In this document: piece by piece, positions 1 through 11,421 of the stretch
Layout: every line of letters begins with the position of its first letter
How positions within the stretch are numbered: the stretch's first letter is position 1
From: Terfezia claveryi
Taxonomy: Eukaryota; Ascomycota; Pezizomycetes; Pezizales; Pezizaceae
Assembly: GCA_015179025.1 (NCBI GenBank)
Contig: WHUX01000057.1
Location: forward strand, 62,001-126,000
Length of the DNA stretch: 64,000 bases
Reading direction: 5' to 3'
Position numbers and translations under genes: made by a program
The notes under the pieces: model-generated
Told to the model about the DNA's origin: nothing
Seen by the model: the letters and a program-made list of their open reading frames with translations, nothing else
Databases searched by the model: none

Positions 1-2785
1 GAACTATGGCTGAAAGAAAACCTGTCCAAAGGATTTATTCGTGCCTCCTCATCTCCCGCAGGTGTACCTATCTTATTTGTTAAGAAGAAGGATGGGTCCT
101 TGCATCTTTGTGTAGATTATCGTGGTCTTAATGATGGTACCATTAAGAACTGATACCCACTACCCCTTATACGAGAGACTTTGACTAGACTTTCTAAGGC
201 ACGAATACTATACGGCTCTAGACATTAGAAGCGCCTACAACCTCATCCGGATGGCGGAAGGAGAGAAATGGAAAACAGCGTTCCGAACTCGTTATGGCTT
301 ATATGAGACCTTAGTTATGCCTTTCGGCCTCACAAATGCTCCTGCCAGCTTCCAACATTTTATTAATGATGTTCTCCATCCCTTCCTTGACAATTTCTGT
401 ACGGCTTATCTTGATGACATTTTAATATATAGCGATACCCTCGAAGAACACCGAACACATGTTACCAAGGTATTGCAAGCTCTTCAAAAAGCCGGCCTCT
501 ACCTAAAACCCGAGAAGTGTGAATTTCATAAGACCACGGTTCACTACCTGGGCATGATTATCTTAGCAGAAGGGATACAAATGGATCTAGCTAAAGTTAA
601 GGCCATAATGGACTGGGAATCCCCAATTAACCTTCATGATGGTCGTGCTTTTCTAGGATTCGCCAATTTTTATCGCCGGTTTATTAAAGACTTCTCCAAG
701 ATTGTGGCTCCTATTGTGAAACTAACAAAAAAAAATACAACCTGGCATTGGAGCGATGAATGCCAGAAGGCGTTCCAAAACCTTAAAACACCGTTTACTT
801 CCGCTCCCGTTCTCCAGCATTTTGATCCCGACCAAGAAATTATAGTAGAAACAGATGCATCAGACTACGTTTCTGCTGGAATTCTTTTGCAATATAACGA
901 TAATAGCATACTTCACCCTGTTGCTTACTTCTCTAAGAAGCACTCACCAACTGAATGCAACTATGAGATTTATGATAAGGAATTAATGGCTATTATATGA
1001 TGCTTCGAAGAATGGCGAGCTGAATTGGAATCCACCCCCCATCCAATCAAAGTACTCTCAGATCACAAAAATCTAGAATACTTTATGTCAACAAAGCTCC
1101 TCAACCGCCGTCAAGCTCGATGGTCAGAATTTCTCTCCCGCTTCAACTTCAAGATAGTTTACCATCTAGGTAAAGCAGGGGGAAAACCAGATGCATTAAC
1201 AAGAAGGTCAGGAGACCTTCCAAAGAAAGGAGATGAACGTATAAGGTTTCAAAATCAAGTCGTTCTCAAACCTCACAATTTAACAATCAATGCGACAGTA
1301 GAAGAGCTGGAACTAGAGGACTTGTTTAATAGGGGTTTTGAAGTTGATCCACTGCCAAGAAAGACATTAGCTAAGGTGCAACAAGGAGAGAAGCGATCTA
1401 AGGACATCTCGCTAGCCGAATGTGAAGAGGATAATGGAAAGCTAAAATATCGTAGGCGGATATATGTACCAAATTATATGCCTCTAAAGTTACGTCTAAT
1501 CCAGGACCATCATGATATCCCAGCAGTGGGTCATCCAGGGTGATCCAAGACCCTTGAGCTTATCTCGCGACAATATTATTGGCCAAAAATGCATAAGGAT
1601 GTTGATCAGTATGTACGCAATTGTCACTCCTGTCAACGTGCTCGAACGACATGACATGCCCCATACGGCATTCTTCGACCACTCGCAATTCCCCAAGGTG
1701 CTTAGCAAGATATCTCCATGGATTTCATTATTGGGCTACCCTGGTCAAATGGATACGACGCAATTTTGGTAGTAGTATGTCGACTAACTAAAATGCGGCA
1801 CTTTATTCCCTATCGTTATACCACTACTGCAGAGCAATTAGCAGATCTATATGCTCGGCATATCTTCTGCCTCCATGGTCTTCCTAGAACAATTGTATCA
1901 GACCGTGGGTCTCAATTCATCTCTCACTTTTGGAAAGCTCTCTGTCAAGTGCTTAAGATTCAACCTCTCCTGTCCTCACCGTTTCACCCTCAAACTGACG
2001 GCCAGACCGAACGAGTCATTGCTACTCTAGAACAATATTTACGGGTGTATGTTAATTATTTGCAGGATGACTGGGAGAACTGGTTGCATCTCGCCGAGTT
2101 TGCAGCTAATAATCAAGCTTCTGAAACAACTGGGTCATCTCCCTTCTTTACGAATTATGGTTATGACCCACTGTGGCAATTTGTTTTCGAGAAAAAGCCC
2201 ATACGACTTGATGAGTGGAGTGCTATAGAGGTGGCCGGGAAGATCAAGGAAATAACAGAACACTTACAAAATGAGATGGCTAGGGCGCAGGCACGGCAAC
2301 AGGAGCAAGCAGACAAAGGACGAGATAATGCTCCAGTATTCAAGGAGGGGGATCTGGTTTGGTTTAATAGCCAGCACATTACAACACAACGGCCAAGTAG
2401 AAAGCTCGACCATAAACGGATTGGCCCCTACAAGATCACAAAGGTCATATCCCCCTATGCATACGAACTCGACTTCCCCGCTAGTGTGCATTATCATCGA
2501 GTCCAGCATGTTTCACTTCTCGACCCGGCAAACAATAATCCCCTACCTGGGCAATACAATCCCCCACCTCCACCAGTGATAGTTGATAATGAGGAAGAGT
2601 GGCATATGGAGGAAATCTTGGATTCTCATCTTCGGAGGAAGAAATTAGAGTACTTAGTGAAATGGGTAGGGTTTGAAAGACCAAACTGGGAACCGGCAAC
2701 AAACATCAACAAACTCAAGGCTATTGATGACTTCTACAGGCGAAATCCGAGCAAACCAGGATCATTGCCGGAAGACGAAGACTAA
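1..2785 (+). pseudogene. pol: E1: Ty3/gypsy pol (RT, RNase H, integrase, chromodomain), 5' part off-window
   Basis: Polyprotein of a chromodomain gypsy retrotransposon that copies its RNA and integrates the cDNA. The window opens inside reverse transcriptase; the YLDD catalytic motif is intact near 412. RNase H follows (to about 1240), then integrase with a His/Cys zinc region (about 1505-1640), a D,D35E core (MDF near 1718, SDRG near 1898, QTER near 2005) and a C-terminal chromodomain (about 2596-2740) that probably steers integration to marked chromatin. The frame is broken by TGA at 151, 998, 1541 and 1652, TAG at 1703, and a small indel around 205-211. Most stops fit CGA-to-TGA or TGG-to-TAG. 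A polypurine tract at 2807-2816 leads into the 3' LTR. The left part of the element lies outside the window. Clearly non-functional. Confidence 0.93.
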
Positions 2786-2828
2786 GCCTCAAGGGACTTC
2801 GGCCATAAGGAGGGGATATTGTCACGGC

Positions 2829-3081
2829 GTTAATTTACTTGCGAGCTATTTGATACCCGAACAGGCTTGTTCGAGTGTCAGCACGGTATTTGAATTTACT
2901 TGCGAGCTATTTGACACCTGAACAGGCTTGTTCGAGTGTCAACATGGTATTTGAATTTACTTGCGAGCTATTTGATACCCGAACAGGCTTGTTCGAGTGT
3001 CAGTACGGTATTTGAATTTACTTGCGAGGTATTTGACACCCGAACAGGCTTGTTCGAGTGTCAGCAGGCTTGTTCGAGTGT
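2829..3081 (+). repeat. 61-bp tandem repeat with a hairpin in each unit
   Basis: Four units in strict 61-bp register (the landmark GCGAGC falls at 2841, 2902, 2963, with GCGAGG at 3024) plus a partial fifth. Each unit holds CGAACA and TGTTCG flanking GGCT, extended by outer arms TGACAC and GTGTCA, giving a stem of about 13 bp with one mismatch. It lies in the U3-like part of the E1 LTR. Confidence 0.92.
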
Positions 3082-3183
3082 CTTAATACTAGAAGGGATT
3101 AGAGAGGTGGATCGCGGAGTATCACCTGCGATCGCAGGTGACATCAAGTTAGTCGGGCGCCACTCCTTTGGCCACGGCAATCG

Positions 3184-3191
3184 TATATATA
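3184..3191 (+). promoter_or_regulatory. TATA-like box of E1 LTR
   Basis: TATATATA followed by AGGAAG inside the LTR, placed like the core promoter of the other LTRs in the window. Inferred from position and sequence only. Confidence 0.5.
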
Positions 3192-3372
3192 GGAAGCCTT
3201 AGTTGTCATTTCTTGTTCTTGTTCCTTACGCAACGTCTTGTATTATAACCTTGGTAATACAGACTCTGCCTTTTGTCTTGATACTCCAATCTACGGTTAT
3301 AGTTTCGTCTTCATGTGCTCCTTGGAGTCACGTCTTTAGTTATAGCCACAGCCATCGACTTATGCCATTACA

Positions 3373-5991
3373 CTTAGCTAGGGGATCATCTTCGTATGCT
3401 TGTCTCACCAGTTGTCAGAGGTTAGCTCTTCTATCAGCCACAATCTCAGCTTCCACATTAGCCTCAGCCTCTGCATCAGCTTTCGCATCAGCTTCTATAT
3501 TAGCTTCCGCATCAGCTTCTGTATTAGCTTCCGCATCAGCTTCCATATCAGCTTCCGCATCAGCTTTCGTATTAGCTTCCACTTCAGTTTCCGCATCTGC
3601 TTCCGCATCAGCTTCCACATCAGCAAGGACATTGGCCGCCAGATCAAGGTTTTGAGGCTTCAATACTACCTGATTTTAGTATTTTAGCCTTTCATCCTCC
3701 CCTTTTGGGAGGTCACCTAATCTTCTAGTCAAGGCGTCTAGTTTGCCACTAGCCTTTCCTGGCTGGTATTTGATCTTAAAGTTGAACCGAGAGAAGAATT
3801 CCAACTACCTAGCCTGCTGTCAGTTCAGTAGCTTGGTGGTTGTAAAATACTTAAGGTTTTTGTAGTCAAATAATACCTCGATGATCCCCTTAGTTGACTC
3901 CAGATGTGGCCTCCATTCTTTGAATACTCGTATAATAGACATCAACTCTTTGTCATAGATCTCCTAGTTGCACTCAGCTAGGAAGTGCTTTTTCAAGAAG
4001 TAGGCTACGGGGTGGAGGATCCCTTTAACATACTGAGACAAGATCCCTGTAGAGACATAGTCGGAGGCATTAGTTTCTATAATACATTTGCTATTTGGGT
4101 CTAAGTAGGCCAGGATTGGTGTTGAGCAGAAGGCTTCCTTAAGGTTTTGGAAAGTAGATTAGGCATCTGGATTCCAGTTGAAACACCAGTCTTTTTTCAT
4201 CAGAGCTGTAAGGGGGGCTACAATCTTCGAATACTCTAGAATAAACCACCAGTAAAAGTTGGCGAACCTCAGAAAGGCTTGGACGTCCTTGAGATTTGCT
4301 GGGATTTGCTATTCCTAGATAGTGGTAACCTTGGCAGGGTCTATCCTGATGCCCTCCGTAGTAATAATCAACCCTAGGTACTTGACCTCCTATATATGAA
4401 ACTCATATTTCTCGGGCTGAAAATACAATCCAGCCTGCTCTAGCTTTTCCAACACTTGCTGGACATGGATTTTGTACTCTACTAGGGTATTTGAATAGAT
4501 CAAAATCTCGTCGAGGTAAGCCGTGTAGAATACATCCAAAAAGTCTCGTAGGGTATCATTAATAAAGTGCTAGAAAGAGGCTGGGGTGTTGGTTAAGCCG
4601 AAAGGCATGACATTGTACTCGAAGTGGCCATAATAAGTTTGGAAGACCGTTTTCCACTCCTCCCCCTCAGCAATCTATATCAGGTTGTATGCCTCTCTCA
4701 AATCTAATTTGGTGAACCAGGAAAGCCTGGCTAATATCTCCTGAATTAGTGGCAGAGGGTACCTATTCTTGACCATTATCTCGTTTAGGCCCTGATAATC
4801 AACATATAGCTGAAGGGAGCCATCTGATTTCTTAATAAACAGTACCAGAGCACCCGCTAGTGAGGAGCTGTGGCAAATGAAGCTCTTGTTGAGGTTTTCT
4901 TCCAAGTACTTCTTCAGGGCTACTAGCTCTACTTGGGACATTCCATAGAGGGGCCTATAGAGGGGGGTCTTACCCTCTATCAGCGGAATTGTATGGTCAT
5001 AGGGTCAGTGGAGTGCTAGTTTCTCTACGGCCTTTTCCAAGAATATATCAATGAACTCGTGGTATTCATCTGGAACTAGGGACTTCTACTCCTCCTTAGG
5101 CCATATCTTATTAATCTCCAGGTTCACCTTATATATAGACAGGGCATGAGCCTTTAGCTTGTGCCTCCTAGTGAGGTAAGCGAAAGCTCCTGCCCTAATG
5201 AAGCTAACATTTAGAGGTTTTTGGGGACCTAGAGGCATAGAGGACACAGGGGAAACTGGGGGCATAGGGGACTCGGAAACCAGGGGCACAGGGGAATTGG
5301 CATCGAGGTGCGCAGGCAGGTGCACCATCTGGATCGGGTGGATTATCGGGGTGGACAACGCATACAACCTAGTGATGGTGGCCTTTGAATTCTTGTAATG
5401 TTTTTTGCAATATTAGTTATTGAACTGCAGAGTATAGGAGTCGAAGCTAACCGATATATCATGTATTTTAAGCCAGGGGATTTCAAGGACAATCAGGTAT
5501 TTGAGCTTTGTCATGAATATTAGGAGGTTTGCCTTGGAGTGATCCCCAACCAGAGCAGGCGTGCATGCAATATCGGTGATATCCCTGAAGAAGATAGGTC
5601 GACTATCAATAATATCTAGAACATAGGGGGTTTTGAGCTTGATCTTGTGTATAGCTAATTTACTAACAAAGGTCTGATTAACGAATGCAATTCCTGAGGC
5701 TCCGCAATCTATAAGGGCTGACATAGTAATTGTTCTATCATTGATATTGAGAGAGATAGATACTACAAAATGCTCGCTAAACAAGTGAGATTCGTCAACA
5801 ACAGAAGAAGCAGAATACACAGAAAATGTAGACAAAGACAGAGATAAATGGCCTAGTGCAGGTCCTTTACTAGTGTTAGCAACTAGACAAGGGACAGAAC
5901 TTTTCCTGACTTATCCACCTCCACAATCCTAGGTTCTGGGGTGTTGGCTGGGTGGTCAGAGATAGCATGAATAGCTAGGGAGTAGTTTTTT
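3373..5991 (-). pseudogene. pol: E3 pol fragment: protease, RT, RNase H, partial linker
   Basis: Minus-strand pol of an E-type gypsy element. From high to low coordinates: protease with D-C-G-A-S-G active site (near 5700), RT (about 4180-4960), RNase H (about 3660-4180) and an Ala/Asp/Glu-rich linker (3415-3640) encoded by degenerate GCN-GAN repeats. The RT box reads YLDE at 4507-4518, so the second catalytic Asp has become Glu. Many in-frame stops, mostly TAG where the relatives have CAG or TGG, interrupt every domain. The integrase and chromodomain present in E2, E4 and E5 are missing because the E1 LTR begins at 3372/3373. Entry into this frame from gag would use the heptamer at 5985-5991. 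Dead copy. Confidence 0.88.
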
Positions 5992-6901
5992 CGAATGGGA
6001 CAGGCTGCAATGAAGTAGTTGGCCTTCCCAAAGGCTATGCATACATCAGGAAGAAATAGTCTTAAAGTTGGTGTCCTGATGCCATTAGGCGCCACTGGGC
6101 GCCCATGGGCGCTCTCTAAAGGTATTCTATTCCTTCCTGATGTAGCCCATTATTCCAGTGGCGTTCCCTCTCTTCTTGGGTCAGGCAGGTTCTGCCTGTA
6201 GATAAGTTCAAAGGGGCCAGCCCGAGTCCACCTGCCAAGAGGAAAGGGTGGGCCAGCTTGTTCGAGAGAGTTACAAGAATCTATGGCTGGGGGCAAGGGG
6301 CTGAGAAGGTCAATCGGAAGGGTCTTGTTGTAGGGAAGGCTTTAAGGCTGTTTCTAAACCTGGTCATCTTTTGCTCCAATCGGCTGGCTTGATTAATGAA
6401 TTCCTCAAGGGTAGGGATATCCAGGAAATTGATGAGTCCCTGTTTGAGTTCCACACTTAAGCCTTCCTAGAATTGGTCTAGTTTGATCTTGTCACTCCAG
6501 TCGACTTCTGTAGCCAGTCTAGAGAATTTAGCCATATAGGTAGCCAGGTCAGTGTTTCTTTGTCAGAGGGTCTAGAGGGCTCGGGTAGCCATTCCCTTTG
6601 GATCCGAATCTCCGAATGCTCAGTCAAGGATCACGAATAGGGTAGGGATATCTACTAGTTTGATACCTGTTTCTAATACATAGGACTAGACTTGGTATAG
6701 GGCCAACCCCTCCAGTAGGCTGTTAACCTATGCGAGTTTGTACTGGGTGGTTGGAAACTTAGTAGCATCTCCGTTAAGCTCAATATTGATGGAGTTTTTC
6801 CAGGCCTTGAGGCAGGCCTGTTTACCGTTAAATTTGGGTAGTGTAGGAAGGTCTTGGGTTTTGGTGGGCATGGTGGTTGCAGGTGCCTGTGCGGTTGCAG
6901 C
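5883..6901 (-). pseudogene. gag: E3 gag, C-terminal part
   Basis: Minus-strand capsid/nucleocapsid region, colinear with E2 gag. The zinc knuckle is degenerate: it reads C-I-A-F-G-K-A-N-Y-F-I-A-A-C, so the second Cys and the His of the CCHC finger are lost. The frame ends at a stop at 5883, inside the overlap with pol. Several stops disrupt the capsid region. At 6897-6901 it is cut by the insertion of E4 and continues at 12923 on the other side. Confidence 0.82.
5985..5991 (-). promoter_or_regulatory. E3 gag-pol -1 frameshift heptamer
   Basis: On the minus strand the heptamer A AAA AAC is in the gag frame (codons CGA AAA AAC), just before the gag stop. Slipping back one base enters the protease frame. 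This is a canonical X XXY YYZ slip site, at the same place as in E2 and E4. Confidence 0.7.
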
Positions 6902-7334
6902 TGTGACGACGGCTCTAGGAATAAGGCGACCAAAAGGTATGCTAGGGCAAGGGCAAGAGGTAAAAGAAACAGAGAGCAAGGGGCACAAGACACACGGAGG
7001 CAGTTACCATATGTATCGGAGGGAGGCAGCTGTGCTGCAGAGCTGTTCACGAGACAAGAGGGTGCACAAGGGAGGTGCACAAGCGCTGGAAAAGGCAAGG
7101 TCTTGTATTGGGTATACAAAACATTGGACTCGGATGGGGATCTAACGACAGTACAAGGGACAGGGGCTATATATACATGATTCCGAGCTAAGGCAACAGA
7201 AAGAATAAGCTTCCCAAGATCCCTATCTCGGGAGCCAAGGAGGATGGCAATAACCTATCACCTGCACTGCAGGTGATAACCCATTATCTGCATCGCAGGT
7301 GATAAAAAAGACAACTAAGTACACCATTATGATA
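6902..7334 (-). repeat. E4 3' LTR
   Basis: 433 bp. In element orientation it starts TATCATAATGG (a decayed TGTCACAACGG) at 7334 and ends at 6902. It carries two ATCACCTGC-type palindromes at 7256-7278 (11-bp arms, 1-nt spacer) and 7283-7303. A purine tract (complement of the run after 7334) precedes it. Confidence 0.88.
7256..7303. repeat. Two palindromic units in E4 3' LTR
   Basis: The first unit, 7256-7278, has perfect 11-bp arms (TATCACCTGCA and its complement) around one base. The second, 7283-7303, is a decayed ATCACCTGC unit with two C-to-T changes in one arm. They lie 56 and 31 bp from the LTR's transcript-side start, matching the 5' LTR (12845-12865 and 12871-12891). Confidence 0.85.
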
Positions 7335-7539
7335 CTATCCCCCTTTAGGGTGGAGCTCCAGTGATAAGGAGGGGTTGGTCACATACACTGGCAATATCAA
7401 CACAAGAAACAACAACAAGTGCAAGAACTGGAACTCCAACTCCGAACAACAACAAAGACCCATCACCTGCATCACAGGTGATAACAGAGTCAATAACTAT
7501 AAGAATAAGGACAAGAACCCCAACTCAAACATGGGGAGA
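7335..7539 (-). other. E4 3' untranslated segment
   Basis: Lies between the pol stop and the 3' LTR. It is rich in AAC/CAAC runs on the plus strand and holds one palindromic unit (7462-7482, ATCACCTGC arm, one decayed base), as does the equivalent segment of E2 at 28541-28561. It includes the purine tract next to the LTR. Confidence 0.65.
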
Positions 7540-10500
7540 TCACTCAACTGGACAGGGCTTCCTCGAGTATCGCTGATGGAACAGGGAGACCAGATCCTGA
7601 GCATTTTCTAGGTCCTCAGCGGGTTGCCAGGTAGCCTCCTCATCTCCTAACCATTTAACTTTATATTGCAGATAACCATACCTCTTCCTCAAGTCCAATA
7701 CCTCTTCAACCTCCCACTCCTCTTTACCCTCGATCACTACAAGAGGAGGAGGAGAGTGTTTCTGCCCTAGGAGGGGATCGTCAGCTACTGGCTCAATTTC
7801 TAATATGTGTACAACTGGATGGTGTTTAATGTCCTTGGGGAACCTCAATCGATAGGTATGAGTACCTACAGCGGCCACCACCTCAAATGGACCCAGGAAC
7901 TTGTAGTCGAGCTTGCGAGATGGCCGTTCCATCTGGAAGTGCCTGCTGGAGAGCCACACCTTATCTCCTGGCTGATACTTGGGGGCTGGCAACCATGATC
8001 CATTGGTATACTCCGTTTGCCTAGCTTGAATATATACCAGTTTGGCTCTTAGGGTGGAGTGCAACTCAGCAATCTCCATAGTAAACTCCTTAGCTGTGGT
8101 ATTCTCTCTAGCCTTATACAGAGGTACTAGGGAGTCCATGAAATGAGGGTGCTAGCCATAATTGGCCAGGACCAGGGATGTTTTTAGAGACTCTGAAAAA
8201 TGGTTGTTAGCAGCGAACTCACAGGTTGTCAGCAGTGAAACCTAGTTGTTTTGCTAGTAATTAACGTATGCTCATAAGTACTGCTCCATAATCATATTCA
8301 TTCGCTTGGACTAACCATCTGTTTGAGGGTGATATGCCGTGGAGAGGTGTACGTTGATTCCCAGAAGCTCGCAGAATACCTTTCAGAAGTCTGAGATGAA
8401 TTGGAGGCTGCAGTCCGAGACAACTAACTTAGGGAGACCATGGTAGTAGAATACATAGTTGAGGTAGAGGCCGACAAGGTCCCGGGCAGAACAGGTATTA
8501 TGGCAAGGTATAATATGCCTCATTTTGGTCAATCGGTCTACTACCATAAGAATAGCATTAAACTCTGAATCCTCTGGCAACCTAGTCATAAAGTCTATGG
8601 TTAGGTATTGCCAAAGCTGGTTTGGGATCTCCATGGGCTTCAAGGTCCCATAAGGAGCATGACGGGTAGGCTTAGCATGCTTACAAACATAGCAGTTCCA
8701 TATGTACCGCTCTACCTCCTTCTATTGGTCAATCCACGTATATTGCCTAGCTAGTAGCTCCAAGGTTTTAGCTACTTCAGGATGACCCGCAGCTAGGGTA
8801 TCATGGTGTTCCTTGATCAGCTGCATCCACAGCTCCCCTTTAGGTATATAGAGCCGATCTAGGTGGTATAGGAGGCCGTCCTGAGTGGTGCACTCAGCTA
8901 GAGAAATCTTGGTATGATGGCACTGTCAAGACTCCATTGCGGCGATTATATTCTTAACTAGGTCGTCCTTCACATATGCCTGTCATATCTACAGAAGGAG
9001 ATCTGCTCTGGAGTTCACTTTAGCTTTAACATCAGCATCAGCATCAGCAACAGCATCAGCAACAGCAAGGCTATTAGCTGCCAGGTCGAGATTTTCAGGT
9101 TTCAGTACCACCTAATTCTAGTACTTCAGCTTTTTATCCCCCCCTTTAGGGAGATCTTCTGATCTCCTAGTCAGTGCATCTGACTTACCCCCAGCCTTTC
9201 CTGGCCGATACCTTATCTTGAAGTTAAACCATGAGAGGAATTCTGACCACCTAGCCTGTCGGCAGTTTAGCAATTTGGTAGTTGTGTAGTACTCTAGGTT
9301 CTTATAGTTAGGGAGGACTTCAATAACCTCCTTTGCTAATTCTAGGTGTAGTCTCCATTCCTCAAATGCTTATATGATGGCCATTAACTCCTTATCATAG
9401 ATATCGTAATTACACTCTACTGGAGAGTACTTCTTGGAGAAATAGGCCACTGGGTGGAGGACTCCATTGACATACTGGGACAGAATTCTGGCAGAGACAT
9501 AGTCAGAGGCATCTGTTTCCATGATGTACTCACTATCGGGGTCAAAATGGGCTAGGATTGGGGCTGAGCAGAAGGCTTCCTTGAGCTTCTCGAAGGCAGA
9601 TTGGGCTTCTAAACTCCACTAGAAGTACTGGCTTTTGTCCATACCCTTTGTCCTTGTTAATAGCATTAAGGGTGCCATGATCCTTATGTATCCCAGAATA
9701 AACTGGCGGTAGAAGTTGGCGAATCCCAAGAAGGCCTGTATATTCTTGAGGTTGGCTGGAGTTTCCCACTCCTGGATCACAGCAACCTTTGCAAGGTCTA
9801 TCTGGATGCCCTCCGTAGTGATAATCAGCCCTAGATACTTGACCCTCTGCACATAGAACTTGCACTTTTCTGGCTTCAGGTATAACCTAGCTCTCTCTAG
9901 CTTCTCCAGCACTTGTGGGACATGGATCTTATGTTCCACTAGCATATCTGAGTAGATGAGGATATCGTCCATGTAGGCAGTGCAGAATACATCTAGAAAG
10001 TCCCACAGAGTGTCATTGATAAAGTGCTGAAAAGAGGCGGGGGCATTAGTTAGGCCGAAGGGCATTACATTGTACTCAAAATGGTCATATCGCATCCGGA
10101 AGGCAGTTTTCTACTCCTCCCCCTTAGCAATTCACACCAAGTTGTAGGCTCCTGTTAGATCCAATTTGGTGAACCATTTGGCCTTGGAGAGCCTAGCTAA
10201 TGTCTCCTGAATTAGAGGTAAGGGGTATCTGTTCTTGACTATTATCTTGTTCAGGCCACAGTAATCGACATACAATCGAAGGGAGCCATCCGACTTCTTT
10301 ATGAACAGCATGGGGGCGCCTGCTGGAGAGGAGCTATGACGAATGAAGCTCTTATTGAAGTTTTTCTCCAAGTACTTCTTCAAGGCTTTCAGCTCCACTC
10401 GGGACATTCCATAGTAGGTCCCATAGGGGGGAGTTTTACCTTCTATTAACGGAATTATATAATCATATAGTCAGTGGGGTGCGAGTTTCTCTGCAGCTTT

Positions 10501-11421
10501 TTCTGAGAACAAATCAATAAACTCATGGTACACATCCAGAACTAAGGATTTCCACCCCTCCTTGAACCTTGTCTTGTTAATTTCCAAGTTCACCTCATAT
10601 ATGGAGAGGGCATGTGCCTTTAGCTTGTGCCTCCTGGTGAGGTAAGCAAAAGCTCCGGCTCTAATAAAGCTAATATTCAGGGGTTTTAGGGGTAGTAAAA
10701 CAGGGGGAACAGGGGCAATAAGGGCAACTGGGGGAACTGGGGAAACAAGGAGAATAGTAGTATTGATGTATGCAGGCAAAAGTACTATCTGAATCGGGTG
10801 GATTATTGGGGGTGGCAATGCACACAGCCTAGTGACAGTAGTCTTTGGATCTCCACAGTGTTTTTTGCAATAAAAGCTGTTGAATTGCAAGGTGTAAGAG
10901 CCGAAGCTGACTGAAACATCATGCATTCAAAGGCAAGGGATCCTAAGGACAATTGGATACTTTAGCTTAGTTACAAACATTGGGAGATCTTCCGAGTGAT
11001 CACCAATGGTGCTGGGCAGGCATGCGAGGTCGGTAATCGCCCCTGAAGAGATAGGGCGGCTATCAATAATATCAAGAATGTGAGGGGTCTTTAGCTTGGA
11101 GGTTGGTATAGAGTTTTTACTAATGAAGGTCTAGTCAATTAATACTATTCCTGAAGTACCACAATCTATGAAAGCTGATGTAACCACTGTTTTATCATTG
11201 AAATTGACAGTTATAGGTTCAATGAAGTGCTCACCAAAGAGGGGAGACTCATCAACAGATATAGGTGTAGGCAAAGAAAATGCAGACAAAGATAAGTGAC
11301 CTGGGGCAGGTCCTTTGCTAGTGTCAGTAACTTGACAAGGGACCCCCCTTTTCCCAACTCTTCCCCAACTTCTTCAATCCTAGATTTGGAGATAGTGTGG
11401 GTGGCTATTGAACGGTTTTTT
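7540..11421 (-). pseudogene. pol: E4 pol: protease, RT, RNase H, integrase, chromodomain
   Basis: Minus-strand pol in the order protease (D-C-G-T-S-G near 11170), RT (about 9640-10400, YMDD box intact near 9970), RNase H (about 9130-9640), an Ala/Asp repeat linker (about 9020-9075), integrase (about 7800-8900) and a C-terminal chromodomain (about 7560-7760). The last frame, 7540-8139, runs from the end of integrase to the stop. The rest is broken by many stops, mostly TAG, plus small indels. The linker is (Ala-Asp)n rather than the Ala-Glu/Asp mixture of E2, E3 and E5. Entry would be by -1 frameshift at 11415-11421. Dead copy. Confidence 0.9.

Larger units (their letters stand above)
2820..3372 (+). 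repeat. E1 3' LTR
   Basis: Starts TGTCACGG directly after a purine tract and ends CATTACA at the point where E3 pol sequence resumes. It holds a TATA-like box at 3184-3191, a 20-bp perfect palindrome at 3122-3141 and a 61-bp tandem repeat in its first half. The end is inferred from the resumption of E3 homology at 3373 and the TG...CA rule. The matching 5' LTR and the left target duplication are outside the window. Confidence 0.75.

Noticed and set aside
2820..2829. Common origin of LTR ends (TGTCACGG) and the array core TGTCACGGA
   Set aside because: Eight matching bases is suggestive, but TGTYAC is a usual LTR start and one match in E1 alone is not enough.
2841..3075. tRNA-like B-box (GTTCGAGT) repeated in the 61-bp units
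   Set aside because: No A-box or cloverleaf; it is part of the hairpin repeat.
3400..3687. Long Ser/Ala/Ile-rich plus-strand frames
   Set aside because: They are shadows of the Ala-acidic repeat of E3 pol on the minus strand.
6902..7334. Two adjacent elements sharing one LTR (tandem LTR-internal-LTR-internal-LTR array)
   Set aside because: The gcagc/gcagt duplication and the exact rejoining of E3 gag show that E4 is nested in E3.
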